Shown in pieces: positions 55,704 through 63,762 of a stretch of DNA of 64,000 nt. A program made the translations under genes and the position numbers. The stretch is taken from the NCBI GenBank assembly GCA_946902875.1, contig OX336345.1:19251395-19315394 (forward strand), written 5' to 3'. Under the pieces are notes generated by a model. That model was given only the letters and a program-made list of their open reading frames with translations. It was not told the DNA's origin and searched no databases. Position 1 is the stretch's first letter. Every line of letters starts with the position of its first letter. The stretch is from Nematopogon swammerdamellus. Its lineage: Eukaryota; Arthropoda; Insecta; Lepidoptera; Adelidae.

Positions 55704-56527
55704 GGTTTACATTCAGTTTACACGTTCATACGCCTTCCACTACGGACTACTTATCAATTTATAAGTGGATTATAAATCATGCTCAAGTTTTATACTTTTA
55801 TTTGTTTGAGTGTACAAGCAGTACACGTTGTCCATGATATAATTGACCACCCCCTTCTGAAGTTAGTAGATAATGCAACGTGCACGTCATTATTTCGTAG
55901 ACACAGTATATGAGGAGCAACGAAACAAAGTCAAACATGTCCACATTAACTTTTTTACAGGAGAGTCAAATAACTAATAAACTAATATATGCGTGATTTT
56001 GGTGCAATTTTTTCCAATCCAATGATTATTCTATTTCATTTGTGTGATTATGATCGCAAGTTTAGAGTTTGACATCAAAATACGACTTTGTACCAGGATA
56101 TGGGTGATTCTGATGCAAACCTTGGATTTCTAGCGATTATACAAGAGCGATTAGTGTGATTTTGAATACTATAAAACTGTTATGATCGCAAGTTTAGAGT
56201 TTTACATCAAAATACGACTTTGTACCAGGATATGTGTGATTCTTATGCAAACGTTTGATTTCTAGCGATTATACAAGAGCGATTAGTGTGATTTTGAATA
56301 CTATAAAACTGCTATTCGGTAGGTTTCAGGCTAAAGATGTCGAATCGATAAAAAAACACTTGTGGAAAAAGTGGATATGTGTGATTTTGTTCCGTTGCTC
56401 CTCATATCAAAAGTGAAAACATCACGTAGCTTGACCATAAAAAGCTTCAGTAACTTTATCGCATGAGAACTACCGTGACATCATCGAGTGCAGTGTAGTG
56501 TCGTGTGCAAATTAGCAATTAAACCCC
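55704..56527. promoter_or_regulatory. Central divergent control region
   Basis: It separates the leftward virion cluster from the rightward replication unit. It contains a 498-bp segment (55909-56406) bounded by 22-nt inverted repeats, two tandem 132-bp repeats inside it, and many TGTGATT(N)TG motifs. The remainder holds AT-rich sequence with candidate TATA boxes for the leftward transcript. Confidence 0.5.
55909..56406. repeat. Inverted-repeat-bounded segment with two 132-bp tandem repeats
   Basis: ATATGAGGAGCAACGAAACA and its near-complement TGTTCCGTTGCTCCTCATAT bound it; weaker complementarity continues for another 20 bp (CATGTCCAC / GTGGATATG). Inside, GATCGCAAGTTTAGAGTTT occurs at 56052 and 56184, the start of two tandem 132-bp units. 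It is either a MITE inserted between the promoters or a native control/origin element. A target duplication could not be defined. Confidence 0.65.
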
Positions 56528-56564
56528 TATATAAACCATACAGGGGCCGTGAAACAGCATCAGT
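56528..56564 (+). promoter_or_regulatory. Core promoter: TATA box plus arthropod initiator
   Basis: TATATAAA at 56528-56535 and TCAGT at 56560-56564 are spaced so that the initiator A (56562) lies about 30 nt downstream of the TATA box, the standard arthropod arrangement. It precedes the two untranslated exons of the rightward unit. Confidence 0.65.
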
Positions 56565-56684
56565 ATTCCTGAACGAGATCTCCAGTAAAGTAAAGAGACC
56601 TACAGTGAACAGTGAACAATTAAAATTAAATTAAAAAAGTTTGCGAATAAAAGTGTAAAGTGTATCCGTGCCAACGATTGCAAG
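56562..56684 (+). other. Predicted non-coding first exon of the rightward unit
   Basis: Runs from the initiator to a strong donor AAG/GTAAGT at 56685. It contains no ATG. A degenerate copy (56889-57000, ending ACG/GTGAGT) follows downstream, so the exon has been duplicated together with the repeat fragments in its intron. Confidence 0.5.
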
Positions 56685-57260
56685 GTAAGTTCTTTTATTT
56701 TTAGGTTTCCGTATCTCGCACGGAAGCCTATTACTAAGCCTACACCGTCTGTCTGCCCGTCCGTTGGTAAGTTCTTTTATTTTTAGGTTTCCGTAACCCC
56801 CGCGGAAGCCTACTAAGCCTGTACCGCCTGTCTACCCGTCCGTGCGTCCGTCCGTCCGTCTGTCTGTCTGTCTGTCTGTCCGAACGAAACCTCCAGTAAA
56901 GCAGTACCTACAGTGAACAGTGAACAATTAAAATTAAATTAAAACAGTTTGTGAATAAAAGTGAAAAGTGTATCAGTGCCAGTACCGACGATTTAAACGT
57001 GAGTTCTTTTATTTTTAGGTTTCCGTATCCCGTACGGAAGCCCGTTACTAAGCCTGTGTCATCTGTCTGCCCGTCCGTTGGTAAGTTCTTTTATTTATAG
57101 GTTTCCGTCCGTATCCCCCACGGAAGCCTATTACTAAGCCTGGACCGCTTGTATGCCCATCCGTCCGTCCGTCCGTCTGTCTGTCTGCCCGAGGGATGCA
57201 TCTCTTGAACTGTAATAGGTAGCTCGTTGAAATTTTCACAGAATATGTGTTTTTTCTCTT
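56685..57260 (+). repeat. Tandem array of GGTTTCC-repeat fragments and duplicated exon
   Basis: GTTCTTTTATTTTTAGGTTT-type units recur at about 56690, 56770, 57003 and 57083, each followed by CGGAAGCC..CTAAGCCT and a TCTG/TCCG run. They are fragments of the interspersed family at 5731-6028. The array lies inside the first intron and separates the two copies of exon 1. Confidence 0.65.
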
Positions 57261-57458
57261 AATTTTTGCTTTACATCTATTTAATAAATAACTTATTTCC
57301 CACTTACATATTTTCACTACTGTTATTTTTATCCGTTTGCTTTAAAAAAGGAAATACATTCTTTCAGTTAGCTGAAACTTAAAAAAAAAATTCCACTTCG
57401 TTCCTACAAACAAAACTCATTACCCAAACACTGTACTTATTAATATTTCACTCACCAG

Positions 57459-57547
57459 ATACTTGGAGAAGCAGGAGCGCTGCAGAGCGGATACGTGATA
57501 AGAACATCATCAGACCATCGCTCAATCCAAAGCCAAGGACAAAGTAT
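57459..57547 (+). other. Predicted second exon ending in AT of a split start codon
   Basis: Acceptor CTCACCAG before 57459 and donor AT/GTAAGT at 57548. The exon contains no complete ATG. Its last two bases A-T join the G at 57865 to make the first ATG of the spliced RNA. In unspliced RNA the same bases read ATG-TAA. Confidence 0.55.
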
Positions 57548-58576
57548 GTAAGTGTTATTATTTTAAATAAAAAATAATAAAATAATTCCACTTCACTATT
57601 ATTTAAGGAAATCTTACAAATAATATTTACCTACCCCTACTCTTACCTAAACTTTGCGACCACTGGTGCTATTTGGAATTTTACAGTATGTAGGTATTTA
57701 AAAAATATATTGAGTAGTCCTTGTTCTATGACTTAGTAGCGAACAAAAATAAGCATCTGAGTGATAAATAGATCAATCATTAAACGGGATGCTATACGCA
57801 AATGGAGTGGGCACATTATATTCTTTTTGGGGGAAATAAAAACCATATTTTAACTGATTTGCAGGTCATCGTACAAGAACCCGTTCAATTCGGGCGATGA
57901 GGCGGAAGCTGGTTTCATCGCTCAGAAAAAGAAGAAGAACACAGGTGTTAAGCAATCCAACGCTTCAGCAGAGAAGCATTCAACTACCGCTCGAATGTAC
58001 GAGTTGTTTGGCACGGACAGCGAGAACGAAATCCCTCCGTCCGGTCAAGTTATCAGCAAGAAACGCGTCAACGGCAGTACAGGCAGCTTGAAGAGCGAGA
58101 AGTCAACGAAACGACCTCACGTTCCCGACAACTTGAGCTCTGACAGCGAGCGTGAGGTGCTTCCTTCCACCACCCGTGGTGTGAAGCCTAATCGCCGGGC
58201 CACCAGCAACATTAAACGTTCTGCACAACCCTCCAAGAAACGTGTCGCCGTTGACCCCTTCGCTTCCGACGTGGAACCCGATGATGTGCCTGCATCGCCG
58301 GTGAGGAGTAAACAGTCATCATCTTCGTTAATCTGCTCGCTCGCCCGCAGGCAGGGAAATGGTTACTATAGGAGTGTTCTCGACAAAAAAGGGGAGTATT
58401 TTGCCGAACTGAAAGTTTATGTGGCAAAAGATATCGAAAAGATAAAGCCCATCGATAGATGGCGACACGCGGTCATTGCGATAAAATCAAGGTTGGACGA
58501 AGACGAGGAAGCTTGGAAGTACCTCACTCGCTTTGTAACTTGTGAACGTAAAACATTTGAAACGTCTAAGGTGTAG
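57546..58576 (+). CDS. Spliced 237-aa charged nuclear-type protein
   Basis: The coding sequence is joined from 57546-57547 and 57865-58576; the start codon is split by an intron of 317 bp. An unspliced reading would start only at an internal Met (57995) and lose 44 residues. The N-terminal two thirds are low-complexity with Ser/Asp/Glu casein-kinase-like sites (ELFGTDSENE, LSSDSERE, DPFASDVEPDD) alternating with basic patches (QKKKKNTG, KKRVAVD), which suggests nuclear localisation. The C-terminal about 75 residues look folded: GYYRSVLDKKGEYFAELK and WRHAVIAIKSRL..WKYLTRFV. I recognise no family. Its place directly upstream of the polymerase (51-bp gap) suggests a role in replication or early regulation. 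Confidence 0.6.
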
Positions 58577-58627
58577 TTTTCGTTTTTGTTTAAAAATTAC
58601 GGTTTTACATTATGACACATATAGGTA

Positions 58628-61600
58628 ATGTTTAAATTATTTTTAGAGAAAATGTATTGTGAAATTTGCAATAAAAATATACACAAAAATAAGTTTGGAT
58701 ATCATCAAAGAACTAATTTGCACAAAGCTAATGCTTTATTGAGCACAGATCTAGAAAATGTACACGTGATTACGTCAGCCTTCAAAAATAGAGTAAGAAG
58801 CTATCGCATAAATCCCGTTCGCGAATACGCCGACTCTAAAGAATTCCTTATCGATATCAGCACTCAAGTAGAATGTTTGATTAAAACAACTCTCCTCAAA
58901 TATATTTCTTTAAAGGTTAACTTTGAATTGTACTGCTATTTTTCGTTGATAAAAAATGGGGAACAGACATTGAAATCATTTAGTACTAGATATCAACCTG
59001 TCTTGCAAAGCACTAATGTATTAGATTTGTTTATATCCACCGTAGAGAAGCTTGACCTTAAATCGACCGAATTCGAACAACGCGAGTCCGGGTGGAGTTT
59101 CGAACGAATAAGTCACCTTGAAGTAAACATAAATAAATATACTCCTTTAAGAGGTGGAACGTATATCCCTCTACCTCAAGTTATTCAACATAAAAAGTGT
59201 TGCATTAACGTGAAAAATAATGACAATTGTTGCTTTTTATGGAGTATTATTGCATATTTATATCCCACAACGCGGAACGCGAACAGAGTTAGTACATATC
59301 CACACTACTCGACAGTTTTAAACACTGACGGTATGTCCTTACCACCGTCGTTTGATGATATTAAAACATTTGAACGCAATAATCCTCGCATCAGTGTCAA
59401 TATATATGGTGTGTCAAACAAAACTGAAATAAATGGCCCCCTATACGTTACTGAGAAGCGAAAACTACATCACATAAATTTACTTTTCATCGAAAAGGGT
59501 GAAAAAAGTCACTATTGCTTAATAAAAAATCTTCAACGGTTGGTGCGTTCACAAATAACCCATCACCATGGTAAAATATTCTTATGTGAAGAATGCTTGC
59601 TTCCTTTTTCTAACGAGAGTAAGTTTGAAAATCATGACTGTTCGCGAGTTCGAGTTATCTTAGCGCAGGAAAATAAATGTCTTCAGTTCGAACACTATGA
59701 AAGGACACAAAGGGTGCCTTTCGTTATATACGCTGATTTTGAAAGTATGTTACGCGCTTGTTCAGAAAAAGAAACCAATAAAACTGAACGAACTCGATGT
59801 GTTAACATTCACATACCTACATGCTTCGGGTATTATATTTGCTCCTCTGTCAAACCAGAATTGAATAAGTTGGTAACCTACCGTGGACCTGATTGTGTTA
59901 AAACATTTATTCATAAACTAACTAAAGATGTGTTGAGATTGCAGAATATTTTAAGCTATAATGCACCAATGAAACCATTAACAGTTGAGCAAAAAAATAT
60001 ATTGAATGAAGCTGAGAAATGTTACATCTGTAAGGAACTGCTGTTCGGTGACTGTGTTAGCGATCATGATCATTTAACAGGTAAATTTCGCGGGCCGGCC
60101 CATTCTCAATGTAATTTAGTTCTTCGCAAATGCCCCTTCATACCGATATTTTTTCATAACTTATCGGGTTACGATTGTCACTTGTTTATAACTGAATTAG
60201 CAAATACGAAAGGACGTATAAAAGTCATACCGAAGAACAAAGAAAATTATATCAGTTTTACGAAGTTTTTACCACTAGGTGATGGTCGGTTTGCTCAAAT
60301 GAAATTTATAGATTCTTTTAGATTTCTTAGTTCAAGCCTTGAGAAACTCAGTAAAAGCTTAAAAAGTGATGATTTCAAACATTTAAAACGGATATTTAAT
60401 GATTCAGATCTTTTCAACCTATTACGTCAAAAAGGTGTCTATCCATATGATTATATGGATTCGCTCGACAAATATGAAGAGACTACGTTACCGAATATTT
60501 CAGATTTTTATAACAGACTTACTGGAACACATATTACGCAAAGTGAATATGATCATGCCCAGAATGTCTGGCACATTTTTGGTGTAAGAAACTTTGGAGA
60601 ATATACAGACCTCTACCTAAAATCTGACATACTTTTGCTGTGTGACGTATTTGAAAATTTTCGAGAGATGAGTTTAGAATTTTACAAACTTGATCCAGCT
60701 TATTATATTACATCACCAGGTTTAAGTTGGGACGCAATGTTGTTGTACACAAAGGTAAAACTGGAACTAGTTTCAGATTTGGAAATATATGAATTTTTAG
60801 AAAAAGGCGTTCGCGGAGGTCTCGCCCAAAGTATACTGCGATATGCTAAAGCAAATAATAGATATTTATCAGATTATGATAAAAACGAAAGAACGTCTTT
60901 CCTGGTGTATCTAGATTGTAATAACTTGTACGGTTTTGTAATGATGAGGAAATTGCCTATAGCCAACTTTCGATTTCTGAGCGTGAATGAAGTTGAGAAA
61001 TTTAATGTTTGCGATGTGGACGATGACTCAGACGTGGGATATATTCTGGAAGTCGACATGGATTATCCTGAATATCTCCACGACGCTCATGCAGATTTAC
61101 CATTTGCTCCTGAGAAATTCACCCCCATTAATGGTACAAATAATAAACTCATTGCAAGTCTATACAACAAGAACAAATACGTTATTCATTATATTCATTT
61201 GAAAGCTTGTATACATAACGGTTTAATTTTAAAAAAAATTCACAGGGTGCTTACATTTACACAAACACATTTTTTAAAGAAATATATCGAGCTTAATACT
61301 TTTCTACGCAAACAAGCTAAGTCAGAATTTGAAAAGGACAACTTCAAATTATATAATAATGCAATATTTGGAAAGACCATTGAAAATAAACGCAATCAAG
61401 TCGATGTGAAGTTAGCAAATGTATGGAGAGACCATACAAATCTGACGAACAAAGTTCTCGGGGCAGGTAAATTGATTTCTCGACCTAACTTCAAAAATAT
61501 CTCTGTATTTTCTGAAAATTTGGTCGCTATTCAGCTGAACCCGACTGAAATTGTTTTGGACAGACCTATTTATATCGGGTTCACCGTCTTAGAATTGGCC

Positions 61601-62149
61601 AAAACTCATTTATATAATTTTCATTATTCTGTAATGAAGCCTCTGTATGATAGTAATATCAAGTTGTGTTACACTGATACTGACAGTCTTTTATATCATG
61701 TACATACCGATGATTTTTACAAAGACATGAAAAAAAATATATCATTTTTTGATACAAGCAATTTCTCAAAAGACAATATTTATAATATCCCACGCGTACA
61801 CGACAAAATACCAGGACTATTCAAAGATGAATTGGGTGGTCTTCCCGTAGAGGAATTTATAGGGTTGAGAGCAAAATTATACTGCATTAAAACACCTGAA
61901 TTCTCTATTAAAAAAGCTAAAGGGGTCACCCCATCTGCAACAAAATTAATAAACCGAAAAGAATATAGGAAGGCTCTCGATAGCGACGAGTCTCTACAAC
62001 GTAAAATGTTAACAATTCGATCAATGAAACACGTGTTATACACTCAAGAGATAAACAAAACAGTTCTCAATAGATCTGATGATAAACGACAATTGTTCAA
62101 AAATAAGTATAGTACATTACCCTGGGGGCATTACCGAACTATGTTTTGA
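58628..62149 (+). CDS. PolB: Protein-primed family B DNA polymerase (Polinton type)
   Basis: The 1173-aa product has an N-terminal C2H2-like zinc finger (CEIC..H..H, residues 11-32) and an NDNCCFLW segment (198-205) typical of these proteins and sometimes likened to cysteine-protease folds. The 3'-5' exonuclease motifs are Exo I YADFES (Asp370, Glu372), Exo II NLSGYD (Asn511, Asp516) and Exo III YLKSDILLLCD (Asp667, Asp673). A His-rich DHDHLTGKFRG region (479-489) with CYIC before it resembles an endonuclease VII-like zinc module between Exo I and II. Polymerase motifs are A LDCNNLYGFVM (Asp763), B KLYNNAIFGKT (Lys907) and C YTDTDS (Asp1017, Asp1019). All catalytic residues are kept. The start may be Met9 (58652), directly after a splice-acceptor-like TTATTTTTAG. 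Confidence 0.95.
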   Translation: MFKLFLEKMYCEICNKNIHKNKFGYHQRTNLHKANALLSTDLENVHVITSAFKNRVRSYRINPVREYADSKEFLIDISTQVECLIKTTLLKYISLKVNFELYCYFSLIKNGEQTLKSFSTRYQPVLQSTNVLDLFISTVEKLDLKSTEFEQRESGWSFERISHLEVNINKYTPLRGGTYIPLPQVIQHKKCCINVKNNDNCCFLWSIIAYLYPTTRNANRVSTYPHYSTVLNTDGMSLPPSFDDIKTFERNNPRISVNIYGVSNKTEINGPLYVTEKRKLHHINLLFIEKGEKSHYCLIKNLQRLVRSQITHHHGKIFLCEECLLPFSNESKFENHDCSRVRVILAQENKCLQFEHYERTQRVPFVIYADFESMLRACSEKETNKTERTRCVNIHIPTCFGYYICSSVKPELNKLVTYRGPDCVKTFIHKLTKDVLRLQNILSYNAPMKPLTVEQKNILNEAEKCYICKELLFGDCVSDHDHLTGKFRGPAHSQCNLVLRKCPFIPIFFHNLSGYDCHLFITELANTKGRIKVIPKNKENYISFTKFLPLGDGRFAQMKFIDSFRFLSSSLEKLSKSLKSDDFKHLKRIFNDSDLFNLLRQKGVYPYDYMDSLDKYEETTLPNISDFYNRLTGTHITQSEYDHAQNVWHIFGVRNFGEYTDLYLKSDILLLCDVFENFREMSLEFYKLDPAYYITSPGLSWDAMLLYTKVKLELVSDLEIYEFLEKGVRGGLAQSILRYAKANNRYLSDYDKNERTSFLVYLDCNNLYGFVMMRKLPIANFRFLSVNEVEKFNVCDVDDDSDVGYILEVDMDYPEYLHDAHADLPFAPEKFTPINGTNNKLIASLYNKNKYVIHYIHLKACIHNGLILKKIHRVLTFTQTHFLKKYIELNTFLRKQAKSEFEKDNFKLYNNAIFGKTIENKRNQVDVKLANVWRDHTNLTNKVLGAGKLISRPNFKNISVFSENLVAIQLNPTEIVLDRPIYIGFTVLELAKTHLYNFHYSVMKPLYDSNIKLCYTDTDSLLYHVHTDDFYKDMKKNISFFDTSNFSKDNIYNIPRVHDKIPGLFKDELGGLPVEEFIGLRAKLYCIKTPEFSIKKAKGVTPSATKLINRKEYRKALDSDESLQRKMLTIRSMKHVLYTQEINKTVLNRSDDKRQLFKNKYSTLPWGHYRTMF
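58641..58654 (+). promoter_or_regulatory. Possible alternative 3' splice site before PolB Met9
   Basis: A T-rich run ends in AG at 58645-58646, and the next ATG (58652) is Met9 of PolB, immediately before the zinc finger. Splicing from the exon at 57459-57547 to this site would give an mRNA whose first ATG is PolB, bypassing the upstream gene. Confidence 0.4.
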
Positions 62150-62404
62150 TTCAAACATCGTTCTAATTTACGTCTCAGAAATTATGTTCTGTAATATTAA
62201 TATACCTACTGTGTTTATTTTATGTGTATCTTTCATGATTGCAACCCTTTGTTTACCAATACATGTTATTATTTAAAGGGTAATATTTGTAATTAATTAT
62301 TAAGTCTCAGAAATTATGTTCTGTAATATTAATATACTGTGTTTATTTTATGTGTACCTTTAGTGCTTTTAACCCTTTCTTTGTCATTGCGTGTTTTTTA
62401 TTTA

Positions 62405-62410
62405 AATAAA
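62405..62410 (+). terminator. Polyadenylation signal for the rightward unit
   Basis: AATAAA about 255 bp after the PolB stop. It lies 24 bp from the opposing signal of the minus-strand gene, so the two transcripts probably overlap at their 3' ends. Confidence 0.6.
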
Positions 62411-62433
62411 ACGCTTTGAGTTGTAAATACGCT

Positions 62434-62439
62434 TTTATT
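62434..62439 (-). terminator. Polyadenylation signal of the convergent minus-strand gene
   Basis: TTTATT on the plus strand is AATAAA on the minus strand, 8 bp after the stop of the gene at 62447-62881. Confidence 0.55.
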
Positions 62440-62446
62440 TTAAACA

Positions 62447-62881
62447 TCAGTATGCAAAATTACAATTAATCACTTTTTTGGAAATTAACTTTAAAACTCT
62501 TTCAGTAGTATCCAGAATTTCATCAAAACCTGCTCCTTGCACAACATATTGTCCTTGAATTGATGGCACTTCACAAGTATCGAGCCCATCGGGCAGAACA
62601 TCAAAAATTTGTATCTTGATTAACTGCTGCCCCCTAGTCTGTGCCGGTGCCATTACATACGACGACAAAGCTTGCAGTTGATCTTTCCTAGTTCTTTTTT
62701 GTTTCTGTTTCTTACACAAATCGATGCATTCTGTTTGCTTGATCTGAAAATAAAAAATAATAACATTAATTCAGTTAATTTTATTAAATTTCTAAAGTGC
62801 TAAAAATAATTATACCTCTAGATTTTTTTTATTTATAGGTAATATTTTAAAAAAGAAAAATATTTATCTTACCGATGTCAT
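62447..62881 (-). CDS. Spliced 99-aa protein with 9-nt first coding exon
   Basis: Coding exons are 62873-62881 (ATGACATCG) and 62447-62743, separated by a 129-bp intron with donor TCG/GTAAGA and acceptor TTTTCAG. Splicing is in frame and gives a product starting MTSIKQTECIDL. The second exon alone has no upstream ATG and opens only at a TTG, which is why a spliced model is preferred. The product has a basic patch (KKQKQKRTRKDQ, about 14-25), then a compact region with IKIQIFDVLPDGLDTCEVPS and GAGFDEILDTTERVLKLIS. No family is recognised. It converges on PolB and may belong to the element or be a host gene fragment at its edge. Confidence 0.6.
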
Positions 62882-63264
62882 GATGATGTAGAGAAACGTG
62901 TGTACAAGCAAGACCTTAATCTATAACTGACCATTAAGCTTATGATTTGTTTTTCACACTTTCCATTTTTATGAATACTGAGAATTTATCATCAAACGTA
63001 ATACAAGTTTAAAATTCTTGAAATTACTGATGAGTCATAAATTATATTTGTACACGTGCATGAAATAGGTATTTCAGAAATAATCATCATACACACAACT
63101 TAACATTTTAGTCATATACATAGCTCAACAAAATATATGATGTTGACACTAAATGTGTGATGAATTAATTTCTACCTTTTATAACCGAGTTACATTAAAA
63201 TATTAACAGTCTTGCGAAAAGTTGCAGTCGAGCCGGACGCTGAAACTAATTACTGCTAGTAATC
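62882..63264. other. Divergent intergenic region
   Basis: Between the minus-strand 99-aa gene and the plus-strand 165-aa gene. A minus-strand TCAGT lies upstream of the former (near 62925), and a TATA/CAGT pair upstream of the latter (63180-63210). Confidence 0.5.
63180..63210 (+). promoter_or_regulatory. Core promoter: TATAA plus CAGT
   Basis: TATAA at 63180-63184 and CAGT at 63207-63210, with about 28 nt from TATA to the initiator A, followed 55 nt later by the ATG at 63265. This is the same architecture as at 56528-56564. Confidence 0.5.
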
Positions 63265-63762
63265 ATGTCTGCTCATATTATCGTAGACGTGCAAGGTTTC
63301 AAAACGTCTGGCAACGAGTTTATTTTGAAAGAATTGGCTATAGCTTCATACGGAAAAACCGAAGTTTTTATTTTGAAGCCACCGTTTCCTTATTGGAAAC
63401 TAACCAATGAAGAAAAGAGACAAGTGCGCTGGATAGAAAAGAATCTTGGAATATCATGGAGGGAAGGATTTTTGAACACGAATGAATTCAACAATTACGT
63501 TAAACCATACTTACAAGACAAGACTTTATACTGTAAAGGCATTGAAAAAGCAGCCTGGATAAAGAGATTGTGTAATAATGATAATGTTGTAAACCTGGAA
63601 TCGTTTGATTGTCCTAATTTTAAGAAATTAGCTGAAACTTATTGTAAGGATTCGGATAAATATAATTGTATTAGTCATAAGAACCATTGTGCTCTAAAAA
63701 ATGTCATGTGTTTAGCGGAATGGTGTTACGAAGTTGATTTTGATAGAGATACGGTAAATTAA
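63265..63762 (+). CDS. 165-aa protein, possible RNase-H-fold type, function unknown
   Basis: The frame starts at an ATG in context AATCATGTC, 55 nt after a predicted initiator. Motifs are IIVDVQGFK at the N-terminus (strand followed by an acidic residue), FILKPPFPYWKL, GISWREGF, LYCKGIEKAAWIKRL and a Cys/His-rich C-terminal part (CISHKNHCALKN and CLAEWCYEVD). I recall similar proteins as a multicopy uncharacterised family in insect genomes, often beside Polinton-type polymerases, and the VDxQGF / KGxEKxxWL spacing resembles a 3'-5' exonuclease-like fold. The catalytic set is not complete enough by eye to claim nuclease activity. It is the last gene before the window edge and may sit near the right end of the element. 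Confidence 0.6.
   Translation: MSAHIIVDVQGFKTSGNEFILKELAIASYGKTEVFILKPPFPYWKLTNEEKRQVRWIEKNLGISWREGFLNTNEFNNYVKPYLQDKTLYCKGIEKAAWIKRLCNNDNVVNLESFDCPNFKKLAETYCKDSDKYNCISHKNHCALKNVMCLAEWCYEVDFDRDTVN

Larger units (their letters stand above)
49378..63762. mobile_element. Polinton/Maverick (adintovirus-like) element, coding body
   Basis: A block of about 14.4 kb codes for protein-primed DNA polymerase B, DDE integrase with chromodomain, A32-like packaging ATPase, adenain-like protease, penton-like and hexon-like capsid proteins, a phospholipase A2-domain protein, a DUF8207-like protein and several small proteins. This is the full Polinton core set. None of the core frames has an internal stop or frameshift apart from the apparently programmed -1 site. 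Leftward genes occupy 49378-55703 and the rightward unit 56562-62149, arranged from a central control region. Intact coding suggests a recent insertion, an active element, or an integrated virus. The coordinates given are those of the coding body: true ends, terminal inverted repeats and target duplication were not located. Confidence 0.9.
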
